Source of the DNA: an uncultured Nitrosopumilaceae archaeon
GTDB taxonomy: Archaea > Thermoproteota > Nitrososphaeria > Nitrososphaerales > Nitrosopumilaceae
NCBI GenBank assembly: GCA_937875805.1
Contig: CALFHG010000067.1
Location: 1 to 7,160 of the forward strand
Direction of reading: 5' to 3'
Length of the DNA stretch: 7,160 nt
Shown one piece after another: positions 1-5,872 of the stretch. Each line of letters starts with the position of its first letter. Position 1 is the stretch's first letter. Position numbers and translations under genes: made by a program. The notes below the pieces were generated by a model. It did no database searches. It was given only the letters and a program-made list of their open reading frames with translations, and had not been told where the DNA came from.

Positions 1-553
1 TCTAGCATGTGCAAAAATTTTTGCCCCTAAATTAACGGATAAACAAATTTTACTTGCAGGAGTTGATGCATCAATTGAATCAAAAGTTAGTATCACTGGA
101 GCATATGATGATGCATGTTCCTGTTACTATGGAGGATTTAATGTTACAGATAATGCAAAGAAGAAAAGAATTAGTTTTGAAAAAGGCCCAACAAATTTAA
201 TTGCAGTAATATTTATTCCAAAAAATAGAAAGAGAGGGAATTTGAAAAAACTAAAAATTCTTTCATCCATATTTGAGAACGCATGGGAATTATCTAGAAA
301 AGCAAATTATTGGGATGCAATGATAATAAATGGATTAGCTACTGCATCAATTTTAAATTCAGATTCTAAAATAATTACAGATTTAATTGAAAAAGGGGCA
401 TTAGGAGCATCAGTTTCTGGCAATGGACCGTCAATTGCAGCAATTACAAAAAAAGAAAACGAAGCAACAATTAGAAAAGTATTTTCAACATTAGAAGGAA
501 ACATCATAGTTTCAAAAATTAGTAATAAAAAGGCAGAAGTTCATGAAGTGTAA
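1..553 (+). CDS. aroK: Archaeal shikimate kinase, GHMP type (3' part, start outside window)
   Basis: Phosphorylates shikimate to shikimate 3-phosphate with ATP, the fifth step of the shikimate pathway, in the cytoplasm. The reading frame is open from position 2 to the taa at 551-553, giving 183 visible residues; the N-terminus and the glycine-rich ATP loop lie upstream of the window. Visible signatures are ITGAYDDACSCYYGG (about 106-150), the 'TGA-DDA' segment of archaeal shikimate kinases, and GASVSGNGPSIAAI (about 403-444), the C-terminal glycine-rich GHMP motif. The ttg at 242 lies inside this frame and is not a real start, because conserved sequence continues upstream of it. The gene overlaps aroA by 11 bp, so the two are probably co-transcribed and translationally coupled. 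Archaea use this GHMP enzyme in place of the unrelated bacterial AroK. Another GHMP kinase is the alternative, but the TGAYDDA motif and the aroA neighbour argue for shikimate kinase. Confidence 0.9.
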   Translation, partial: LACAKIFAPKLTDKQILLAGVDASIESKVSITGAYDDACSCYYGGFNVTDNAKKKRISFEKGPTNLIAVIFIPKNRKRGNLKKLKILSSIFENAWELSRKANYWDAMIINGLATASILNSDSKIITDLIEKGALGASVSGNGPSIAAITKKENEATIRKVFSTLEGNIIVSKISNKKAEVHEV

Positions 554-1811
554 AATTGAAAAATCAAAAATTTCAGGGCAGATAGTTTGTCCTCCAAACA
601 AGAGCTATACTCATAGAGCAATTTTTCTTGCATCAATTGCTGGAAAAAATAGTAAAGTTGAAAATGCATTATTATCAGCAGACACCATTGCAACAATTGA
701 AGCTTGTAGAAAATTTGGAGCAGAAATTGAGATTGCAGATTCAACAATTATTGTTAAAAATCCAATAAAAATAGGCACAAAAGTACCTGAAATTAACACA
801 GAAAACTCAGGCACTACAATTAGAATAGCATCAGGTATTGCCAGTTTATTTTCTGAGGAAATTACACTTACTGGAGATTCAAGTTTACAAAAAAGACCAA
901 TGCAGCCTCTTTTAGATGCATTATCAAGTATTGGGGCACAGTGTAGTTCAACGGATGGAAAACCACCAATCAAAATTAAAGGAAAGATAGTAGGGGGAGA
1001 AGTAAAGATTCCTGGAAATTTTTCAAGCCAATTTATTTCTGCACTACTAATTTGTGCACCACTAACAGAAAAAGGAATCAATCTAACCATAGAAGGAAAT
1101 TTAGTATCAAAACCATATCTTGATGCAACAATTGCTACAATGAGAAAGTTTGGTGTAACAGTACAAACACTAATCCCATACAAACGATATAACATTACTC
1201 CACAAATCTATAAAGAAACAACATTTACGGTTCCAATTGATTTTTCAAGTCTTGCTCTTCTTCTATCAGCTACTGTTCTAAATGGAGAAGACATCACAAT
1301 AATTGGAAATATTGGAAATCTCCCTCAAGGAGATGAAGTATTCATAGATATTTTAGAAAAGTTGGGAGTTGAAATTTCTATAGATGATGAAGAAATTAAA
1401 ATTAAATCACCTAAAAAATTAAAAGGTGGAAAATTTGATTTGAGTAATTCCCCTGATCTTCTTCCACCTCTTGCAATTTTGGCATTATGTTCATCTGCCC
1501 CAATTGAAATATTCAATGTAAAACATGCAAGACTAAAAGAAACAGATAGAATTGCAATCATATCAAGAGAACTTGTAAAACTTGGAATTAAAATTCAAGA
1601 AAAAGAAGATGGTATGATTTTAGAACCATCAGAAAATATTTCAGGAGCGGATTTGATATCAGAAGATGATCACAGATTATTCATGGCTTTTTGTATTGCT
1701 GGAATGTTTGTAGGTAATTGCACTGTAACTGATCCTGAATCAATCAAAGTATCATATCCAAGTTTCATTGAAGAGATGAAACGTATTGGAGCTAAAATTA
1801 AAATCGATTAA
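543..1811 (+). CDS. aroA: 3-phosphoshikimate 1-carboxyvinyltransferase (EPSP synthase)
   Basis: Transfers the enolpyruvyl group of phosphoenolpyruvate to shikimate 3-phosphate, giving EPSP. The product is 422 residues, normal for the family, with two similar domains. Active-site residues seen by motif are K20, S21 and R25 in PPNKSYTHR; N88, G90 and T91 in ENSGTTIR; R118 in QKRPMQPLLDAL; S161, S162 and Q163 in NFSSQF; D305 in SPDLLPP; K332, E333 and R336 in RLKETDR; and H377 and R378 in EDDHR. The C-terminal lysine of E. coli-type enzymes (K-T-F-P) aligns with V403 here (V-S-Y-P), as I recall it does in Bacillus and many archaeal forms, so this is probably normal divergence. The atg at 543 is chosen because it places the first strand and PPNKS motif at the usual distance from the N-terminus. 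It overlaps the end of the shikimate kinase gene, and no strong Shine-Dalgarno site precedes it. An open frame of 194 codons on the opposite strand is only its shadow. Confidence 0.96.
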   Translation: MKCKIEKSKISGQIVCPPNKSYTHRAIFLASIAGKNSKVENALLSADTIATIEACRKFGAEIEIADSTIIVKNPIKIGTKVPEINTENSGTTIRIASGIASLFSEEITLTGDSSLQKRPMQPLLDALSSIGAQCSSTDGKPPIKIKGKIVGGEVKIPGNFSSQFISALLICAPLTEKGINLTIEGNLVSKPYLDATIATMRKFGVTVQTLIPYKRYNITPQIYKETTFTVPIDFSSLALLLSATVLNGEDITIIGNIGNLPQGDEVFIDILEKLGVEISIDDEEIKIKSPKKLKGGKFDLSNSPDLLPPLAILALCSSAPIEIFNVKHARLKETDRIAIISRELVKLGIKIQEKEDGMILEPSENISGADLISEDDHRLFMAFCIAGMFVGNCTVTDPESIKVSYPSFIEEMKRIGAKIKID

Positions 1812-1816
1812 AATTA

Positions 1817-1821
1817 TTTTT
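1817..1821 (+). terminator. Possible T-tract terminator after aroA
   Basis: Five T residues in an A+T-rich stretch begin 6 bases after the aroA stop. Archaeal RNA polymerase commonly ends transcription at short T runs without needing a hairpin. The tract suits an end of the aroK-aroA transcript before the minus-strand RNA candidate. Such runs are frequent in a genome this A+T-rich, so this is a weak call. Confidence 0.3.
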
Positions 1822-1822
1822 C

Positions 1823-1844
1823 AAAAAATCATTCAAAGATAAAA
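1823..1844 (-). terminator. Possible T-tract terminator for the minus-strand RNA candidate
   Basis: Read on the minus strand, the GC-rich closing helix of the RNA candidate is followed one base later by TTTT (1844-1841), then TTT, then TTTTTT (1828-1823). A GC helix followed directly by U runs is what the 3' end of a small archaeal RNA should look like. Together with the plus-strand T run at 1817-1821, it makes this short stretch a plausible two-way terminator between convergent transcripts. Confidence 0.4.
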
Positions 1845-1887
1845 GGCGCGACCCTGTATAGAGTGAAAAGCATTCTCCTCACCCACA

Positions 1888-1899
1888 ACGCAATTGCGT
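1888..1899. repeat. Perfect 12-bp palindrome ACGCAATTGCGT
   Basis: The two halves are exactly complementary. It could form a 4-bp hairpin with an AAUU loop in the RNA candidate, or be a binding site for a dimeric regulator upstream of aroC. It lies two bases from a second 12-bp palindrome. Nothing in the sequence decides between the two readings. Confidence 0.45.
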
Positions 1900-1901
1900 A
1901 G

Positions 1902-1913
1902 ATAACATGTTAT
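1902..1913. repeat. Perfect 12-bp palindrome ATAACATGTTAT
   Basis: This is the second exact palindrome, two bases after the first and of the same length, with a CATG centre. In RNA it gives only a weak A-U hairpin, so a protein-binding site is at least as likely. The core AACATGT recurs at about 2041-2047, nearer aroC, but not as a full palindrome. Confidence 0.4.
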
Positions 1914-1929
1914 TTTCGCAGAGCCGCGC

Positions 1930-2110
1930 AAATTATTCTTTATAATTTACACTATATTGCATATATTGTATATGTTATTGTTATATTTAAGAATATGTTA
2001 TAATTATTTCATGTTTTATTCAATAATAATATAATTTTTAAACATGTGTGATATAAAACCAAAAAAATAATTGATCAGTAGATAAAATTCTCAATAAATT
2101 TCAGAATGAG
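1930..2110. other. A+T-rich spacer without a recognisable gene
   Basis: This stretch is very poor in G+C and contains alternating TATA/TTGTTAT-like runs at about 1950-1990. I see no open frame, tRNA or strong hairpin. It probably carries promoters: minus-strand TATA-like words near 1938-1960 could serve the RNA candidate, and plus-strand words such as TTTTTAAA (about 2034-2041) could serve aroC. Low complexity makes any single TATA call here unreliable. Confidence 0.5.
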
Positions 2111-2113
2111 GAA

Positions 2114-2120
2114 TTATAAA
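2114..2120 (+). promoter_or_regulatory. Likely TATA box for a leaderless aroC transcript
   Basis: TTATAAA is centred 24 bases before the aroC start codon. Archaeal transcription usually starts about 22-27 bases downstream of the TATA-box centre, which puts the predicted start at or within a few bases of the ATG. There is no Shine-Dalgarno-like sequence before that ATG, as expected for a leaderless mRNA. Other A+T-rich words occur upstream, so the choice is probable rather than certain. Confidence 0.5.
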
Positions 2121-2140
2121 CATCAATTAACATCGATAGT

Positions 2141-3238
2141 ATGTTGCCGGGAAGTTCTATTGGTCAGCGTCTTGTTTTAACAAGTTTTGGTGAAAGTCAT
2201 GGAAAATCAATTGGGGCAGTTTTGGATGGTTGTCCAGCAGGATTAGAAATTGATGAAAAAGATATTCAAAAAATGTTAGATCTTAGAAAGCCAGGTCAAA
2301 ATCTAATCTCAACTCAAAGAAAAGAAGGAGACGTTGTTGAAATTATTTCAGGAGTTTTTAGAGGTCACACAACAGGTGCACCAATTACAATGTTAGTTTG
2401 GAACAGTGATCAAAAATCAAAAGATTATGAAGATTTGAAAATAAAACTAAGACCAGGTCATTCCGATTATCCTGCAATGGTAAAATATAATCATTATAAT
2501 GATCATAGGGGAGGAGGAAGATTTTCTGGAAGATTAACAGCAACTCACGTTATGGGAGGAGCTATTGCAAGAAAATTACTCAAAGTAACATTAGGTATTG
2601 AAACAAATTCATTCGTATCTCAGATTGGAAAAGTAAAGATGGAAAAAGAATTTAATGATAAAATGGTTAATTCGATTTATAAAAATGAAGTCAGATGTCC
2701 AGAAATTAAAACGGCAAAAATTATGAGGGAAAATATTTTAGATGCAAGAAAGAAAGGAGATTCACTAGGAGGAATTATTGAATCAATTACAACCAATGTC
2801 CCAGTAGGTTTAGGTGAACCAATTTTTAGTTCGTTAGAATCAGATTTAAGTAAAGCAATTTTTTCAATCCCATCAGTTAAGGGAATAGAGTTTGGTTCAG
2901 GATTTCACGGTTCTGAACTTTTTGGTTCAGAAAATAATGACTTGTATGCTGTAAAGAAAGGGAAAATAATTACAGAAACAAACAGATCAGGAGGAATTCT
3001 AGGAGGTATTTCAAACGGAATGCCAATCACCATGAGAATTGCTTTCAAGCCAGCATCATCTATTGCTCAAAAACAAAAAACAGTAGACATTAAAACAAAA
3101 AAAGAAACAATTCTCCAAGTCAAAGGCAGACATGACCCATGTGTCGTACCTAGAGCCCCACCAGTAGTAGATTCACTTGTAGCATTAACAATGGCAGACC
3201 ATGCACTCCTTTCAGGAGCAATCAAACCAGTCCTATAA
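2141..3238 (+). CDS. aroC: Chorismate synthase
   Basis: Converts EPSP to chorismate by anti-1,4-elimination of phosphate, using reduced FMN as cofactor. This is the last shared step to the aromatic amino acids. The 365 residues match the family length of about 350-400. The N-terminus reads MLPGSSIGQ, the usual G-N/S-S-x-G beginning, followed by TSFGESHG with catalytic H20. RPGHSDY gives the second catalytic histidine, H107, and HRGGGRFSGR (122-131) is the flavin and substrate loop. GRHDPCVVPRAPPVVD near the C-terminus is the third family signature. The ATG at 2141 gives exactly the canonical N-terminus and has no ribosome-binding site before it, consistent with the TATA box centred 24 bases upstream. 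It heads a tight cluster: the next gene begins 4 bases after its stop. Such compact enzymes usually depend on an outside flavin reductase. Confidence 0.97.
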   Translation: MLPGSSIGQRLVLTSFGESHGKSIGAVLDGCPAGLEIDEKDIQKMLDLRKPGQNLISTQRKEGDVVEIISGVFRGHTTGAPITMLVWNSDQKSKDYEDLKIKLRPGHSDYPAMVKYNHYNDHRGGGRFSGRLTATHVMGGAIARKLLKVTLGIETNSFVSQIGKVKMEKEFNDKMVNSIYKNEVRCPEIKTAKIMRENILDARKKGDSLGGIIESITTNVPVGLGEPIFSSLESDLSKAIFSIPSVKGIEFGSGFHGSELFGSENNDLYAVKKGKIITETNRSGGILGGISNGMPITMRIAFKPASSIAQKQKTVDIKTKKETILQVKGRHDPCVVPRAPPVVDSLVALTMADHALLSGAIKPVL

Positions 3239-3242
3239 GAAA

Positions 3243-4613
3243 ATGTCAGACATTAACGATCTTCGAAACAAAATGGACGAGGTGACTCTAAAAATGATAG
3301 AGTTGTTAAAAACTAGAACAGATATTGCAAGAGAAATTGGTGAAGTTAAAAAAAATATTGGAAAAGGAGTAACAGATGAAGCAAGAGAAGACAGTTTACG
3401 TGGAAAAGTAATTTCATTATGCAATAGTATTGGTTTAGATGAAACAATTGCTACAAAATTTTTAAATTTTCTTTTAAATGAATCAGTAAAGGTTCAATCC
3501 ACCAACAAACAAACACATCTTACAATTTTCTTAAAAGCAAAATCACTTGAAGCACAAGGGAAAAAAATTATACATATGGAAGTAGGAGAGCCGGACTTTT
3601 TACCTCCAAAGATTGTAAAAGATGCACTGGCAGAAGTTTTTGATAAAGGATTTCTAAAATATGGTCAAGTAAAAGGAATGCCAGTGTTTAGAGAAGCACT
3701 TGTAAAATATGTATTAAAAAAATTCAATGTAAATATTCAGCAAGATAACATCCTTGTAAGTCCAGGGGCAAGATTTTCAATTTTTACTGCAATTACAACT
3801 CTTTTGAATCCAGGTGATGAAATGATTGTAATTGAGCCCTCATGGCCAGCATACAAAGATTGTGCATTACATTCTGGGATTAAAGTTAGAACCATCAATA
3901 CAACTTTTGAAGACAAGTGGGATCCATCATTAGAGCAAATCAAAAACACAATCAATTCAAATACAAAAATGATTGTTCTAAACTACCCGAATAACCCTAC
4001 AGGGAAAATTCTAAATGAAAAATTACAAGATGACATAGTTGAATTAGCAAGGGAAAATGACCTCTACATACTCAGTGATGAAATTTATTCAGAATATGTA
4101 AAAACCAGTTGGAAAAGCATTCTAAGTTATAATTATGATAAAAGTATCGTTACACAGTCATTTTCAAAATCACACGCAATGACCGGATTCAGAATAGGAT
4201 ATGCCATGGCAGATTCAAAAATCATTGAAAAAATGGCAAAATTAGAGGCATTATGTCTTACAAATGTCTCTGAACCAATACAATACATTGCTATGAAAGC
4301 TCTTGAAGCAGACATATCCAATAATACTAATACAGTGCAAAACAGGCTAGATGTGTTGACAAGTAAAGCAAGCATAATGGGATTAGATTTTGTAGTCCCT
4401 GATGGAGCAATGTACATTTTTGCAAGAATTAATCAAGAGGGTTTTGATGGTGCAGAATTTGCCAACAGTGCCTTAGAGAAAGGTTTGGCAGTAACACCAG
4501 GCGAGGGATTTGGAGATTACAAGAACTTTATCAGACTATCGGCATGTCAAGATGAAGAAACATTGGTTGAAGGAATGAATTTACTAAGCGATTTAATGAG
4601 AGATACCCAATGA
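3243..4613 (+). CDS. Fused chorismate mutase (AroQ type)-class I aminotransferase
   Basis: This is a two-domain protein of 456 residues. Residues 1 to about 90 form an all-helical AroQ chorismate mutase, turning chorismate into prephenate. All the E. coli catalytic positions have counterparts: R8, R25, K36, D45, R48, E49, S81 and Q85. Residues from about 90 to 456 form a fold-type I PLP aminotransferase of the class I family, with VGEPDF, NYPNNPTG (N251), SDEIY (D279, Y282), SFSKSHAMTGFR (PLP lysine K309, phosphate-binding R317) and FIRLS (R431, binding the substrate carboxylate). The likely acceptor is prephenate, or phenylpyruvate and 4-hydroxyphenylpyruvate; the sequence alone does not say which. 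An ATG at 3201 is in frame but its 14 extra residues lie inside aroC, so ATG 3243 is preferred. The 3' end overlaps tyrA as ATGA, indicating coupled translation. No ACT domain is present. Confidence 0.92.
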   Translation: MSDINDLRNKMDEVTLKMIELLKTRTDIAREIGEVKKNIGKGVTDEAREDSLRGKVISLCNSIGLDETIATKFLNFLLNESVKVQSTNKQTHLTIFLKAKSLEAQGKKIIHMEVGEPDFLPPKIVKDALAEVFDKGFLKYGQVKGMPVFREALVKYVLKKFNVNIQQDNILVSPGARFSIFTAITTLLNPGDEMIVIEPSWPAYKDCALHSGIKVRTINTTFEDKWDPSLEQIKNTINSNTKMIVLNYPNNPTGKILNEKLQDDIVELARENDLYILSDEIYSEYVKTSWKSILSYNYDKSIVTQSFSKSHAMTGFRIGYAMADSKIIEKMAKLEALCLTNVSEPIQYIAMKALEADISNNTNTVQNRLDVLTSKASIMGLDFVVPDGAMYIFARINQEGFDGAEFANSALEKGLAVTPGEGFGDYKNFIRLSACQDEETLVEGMNLLSDLMRDTQ

Positions 4614-5461
4614 AGAAGGCTACAATAATCGGAGCCGGAGGTCAAATGGGGCAATGGTTTTCAAAATATTTTAAAACTCAAGGATACGAAGTAACAGGTT
4701 ATGACTCTGAAATCAAAGTAACATCAAAGGACGTTATCGTATCAGAATCACTAGTTGGTGGAATATTGAATGCAGATTATGTCATTCTATGTACACCTAC
4801 AAGAAGAACACCTGAGATAATTAGGCTAATTGCAAAAGAGATGAAACGTGGAACATATCTTATTGAAATTTCATCTGAAAAATCCAAAGTAGTTTCATCA
4901 TTGTCAAAAATGCCAGCAAAAATTAATCCAATTTGTATCCACCCAATGTTTGGTCCAGGAACTAAAACAATAAAGGGTCAAAATATTATTTCAGTTCCAA
5001 TCAAAGATGCTAAAAGTGAATTAACTATTGCAAAAGAATTATTCCCAGGAGCAAACTTTGTTACAATAGATGCAGTGGAACATGACAAAAAGATTGCAGT
5101 GATTTTAGGATTAACACATTTAATGAATTTAGTTTTTGCAAACATAATTTCAAAAGATGAAAAAATGAATCTCACAGAAAAAATGTCAGGTACAACTTTC
5201 AGAGTTCAAAAAACATTGGCAGAAAGCATCATGACAGAATCCCCAGAACTAATTGAGACAATCATTGCAAACCCAGAAATTCGTAGAGTAGCAGAAGAGT
5301 TTTGGAAAGATATTGGCAGACTGCTAACATCTGTTCAAGAATCAAAGACGGAAGAAGTAATAAATTACATCAAAGAATGTCAAGAAAGACTAGCAGGCCA
5401 TACTGATGTTAATGAATCCTACAAAAGAATGACAAAAATGGTAAAAGCAGTTGAAAAATAG
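4610..5461 (+). CDS. tyrA: Prephenate/arogenate dehydrogenase, TyrA family
   Basis: Oxidatively decarboxylates prephenate to 4-hydroxyphenylpyruvate, or arogenate to tyrosine. The 283 residues begin with a Rossmann fold, IIGAGGQMG (6-14), and the end of the second strand carries D32 in GYDSE, which favours NAD over NADP. HPMFGPG holds the catalytic H111. H170 in LTHLMN and R198 in GTTFR match the substrate-binding histidine and arginine of the family. The helical dimerisation domain ends near the C-terminus, and no ACT or other regulatory domain follows, so tyrosine feedback through this protein is not evident. Its start overlaps the stop of the chorismate mutase-aminotransferase gene by 4 bp. 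If that aminotransferase acts on prephenate, TyrA would be an arogenate dehydrogenase; if not, it would use prephenate. This cannot be settled from the motifs seen. Confidence 0.93.
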   Translation: MKKATIIGAGGQMGQWFSKYFKTQGYEVTGYDSEIKVTSKDVIVSESLVGGILNADYVILCTPTRRTPEIIRLIAKEMKRGTYLIEISSEKSKVVSSLSKMPAKINPICIHPMFGPGTKTIKGQNIISVPIKDAKSELTIAKELFPGANFVTIDAVEHDKKIAVILGLTHLMNLVFANIISKDEKMNLTEKMSGTTFRVQKTLAESIMTESPELIETIIANPEIRRVAEEFWKDIGRLLTSVQESKTEEVINYIKECQERLAGHTDVNESYKRMTKMVKAVEK

Positions 5462-5467
5462 TCAGAC

Positions 5468-5872
5468 ATGCGCGCTACGAAGATTGTTACATCATTCATT
5501 AGAGATAATGACAAATTATTGATTTTAAAACGAAGTGATAAAGTAAAATCCATGAAAGGGTTGTGGGCAGGCATAAGTGGAATTATTGAAAACAACGAAG
5601 AACCGCTTAGTAGAGCAAAAATTGAAATTTTTGAAGAAGTTGGAATTACAGAAGATAAAATCAATTTGATCAAAGCAACTGAAGAAATGAGAATTAGTTC
5701 ACCTCAATACAAAAATCACGAATGGGAAATATTTCCATTCTTATTTGAAGCAAATAATCCAAAAATAACACTAAACTGGGAAAATTCAGATTTTAAATGG
5801 ATTAACATTGAAGAATTAGAAAATTATGAAACTGTTCCAAGCCTTCAAAAAGTACTATTCAACTTGTTGTAA
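5468..5872 (+). CDS. Nudix hydrolase, substrate unknown
   Basis: A small single-domain Nudix protein of 134 residues. The family cleaves nucleoside diphosphates linked to another group, using Mg2+ or Mn2+. The Nudix box spans residues 38-60: G38, E44, then E53, E56, E57, G59 and I60 all fall at the expected spacing of GX5EX7REUXEEXGU. The conserved arginine before E53 is isoleucine (I52), an unusual change, although the metal-binding glutamates are intact. The N-terminal strand, with LLILKRS, and the following GLWAGISG are typical. The ATG lies 6 bases after the tyrA stop, so it is probably the last gene of the cluster. Its 3' end overlaps the convergent thiC gene by 18 bp. Nothing ties it to aromatic synthesis; clean-up of damaged nucleotides or a role in cofactor metabolism are both possible. 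Confidence 0.88.
   Translation: MRATKIVTSFIRDNDKLLILKRSDKVKSMKGLWAGISGIIENNEEPLSRAKIEIFEEVGITEDKINLIKATEEMRISSPQYKNHEWEIFPFLFEANNPKITLNWENSDFKWINIEELENYETVPSLQKVLFNLL

Larger units (their letters stand above)
1846..1929 (-). ncRNA. Candidate structured small RNA of unknown family
   Basis: This 84-bp island has 42 G+C bases by hand count, against very A+T-rich flanks. On the minus strand its ends pair as an 11-bp helix, GCGCGGCUCUG (1929-1919) with CAGGGUCGCGC (1856-1846), including two G-U pairs. Inside it is a 10-bp hairpin, GGGUGAGGAG (1884-1875), loop AAUG, CUUUUCACUC (1870-1861), including three G-U pairs. Between them lie two short hairpins, AUAA-CAUG-UUAU (1913-1902) and ACGC-AAUU-GCGU (1899-1888), giving a cloverleaf-like four-way plan. 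The five wobble positions would be A-C mismatches on the plus strand, which favours minus-strand transcription. U runs follow the 3' end, and A+T-rich DNA that could hold a promoter lies upstream. It is not a tRNA: there is no T-loop consensus and the closing helix is too long. I see no C/D or H/ACA boxes. An untranscribed inverted-repeat element is the main alternative. Confidence 0.5.

Noticed and set aside
242..553. A separate small gene starting at the TTG at 242
   Set aside because: The same frame is open back to position 2 and encodes conserved shikimate kinase sequence upstream, so this is only the tail of a longer gene.
611..1195. 194-codon open frame on the minus strand opposite aroA
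   Set aside because: It lies wholly within aroA, which has full EPSP synthase motifs. Its translation shows no recognisable family, and long antisense frames are expected from the codon bias here.
1860..1921. Plus-strand RNA with hairpins at 1860-1876 and 1894-1921
   Set aside because: These hairpins exist but are shorter or interrupted, and the outer helix has two A-C mismatches on this strand. The minus-strand fold is more complete and is followed directly by U runs.
1846..1929. Intron-containing or unusual tRNA gene
   Set aside because: The ends pair like an acceptor stem and the plan is cloverleaf-like, but the helix runs to 11 bp, there is no T-loop consensus on either strand, and no credible anticodon arm.
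1846..1929. Small inverted-repeat transposable element (MITE)
   Set aside because: The terminal inverted repeats are imperfect and I see no clear target-site duplication in the flanks. The G-U pattern is better explained by RNA. It cannot be fully excluded without looking for other copies in the genome.
1950..2100. Direct repeats or a replication origin in the A+T-rich spacer
   Set aside because: The repeated words are short, irregular and made of TA-rich sequence. There are no ordered repeats of a fixed length, and no replication gene is nearby.
1812..2140. Riboswitch controlling aroC
   Set aside because: The structured element reads best on the opposite strand, and the nearest TATA box would start transcription at the aroC start codon, leaving no leader.
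3201..3242. Upstream ATG as start of the chorismate mutase-aminotransferase
   Set aside because: The added 14 residues are encoded within the 3' end of aroC and precede the normal beginning of the first AroQ helix. The ATG at 3243 fits both gene spacing and domain length.
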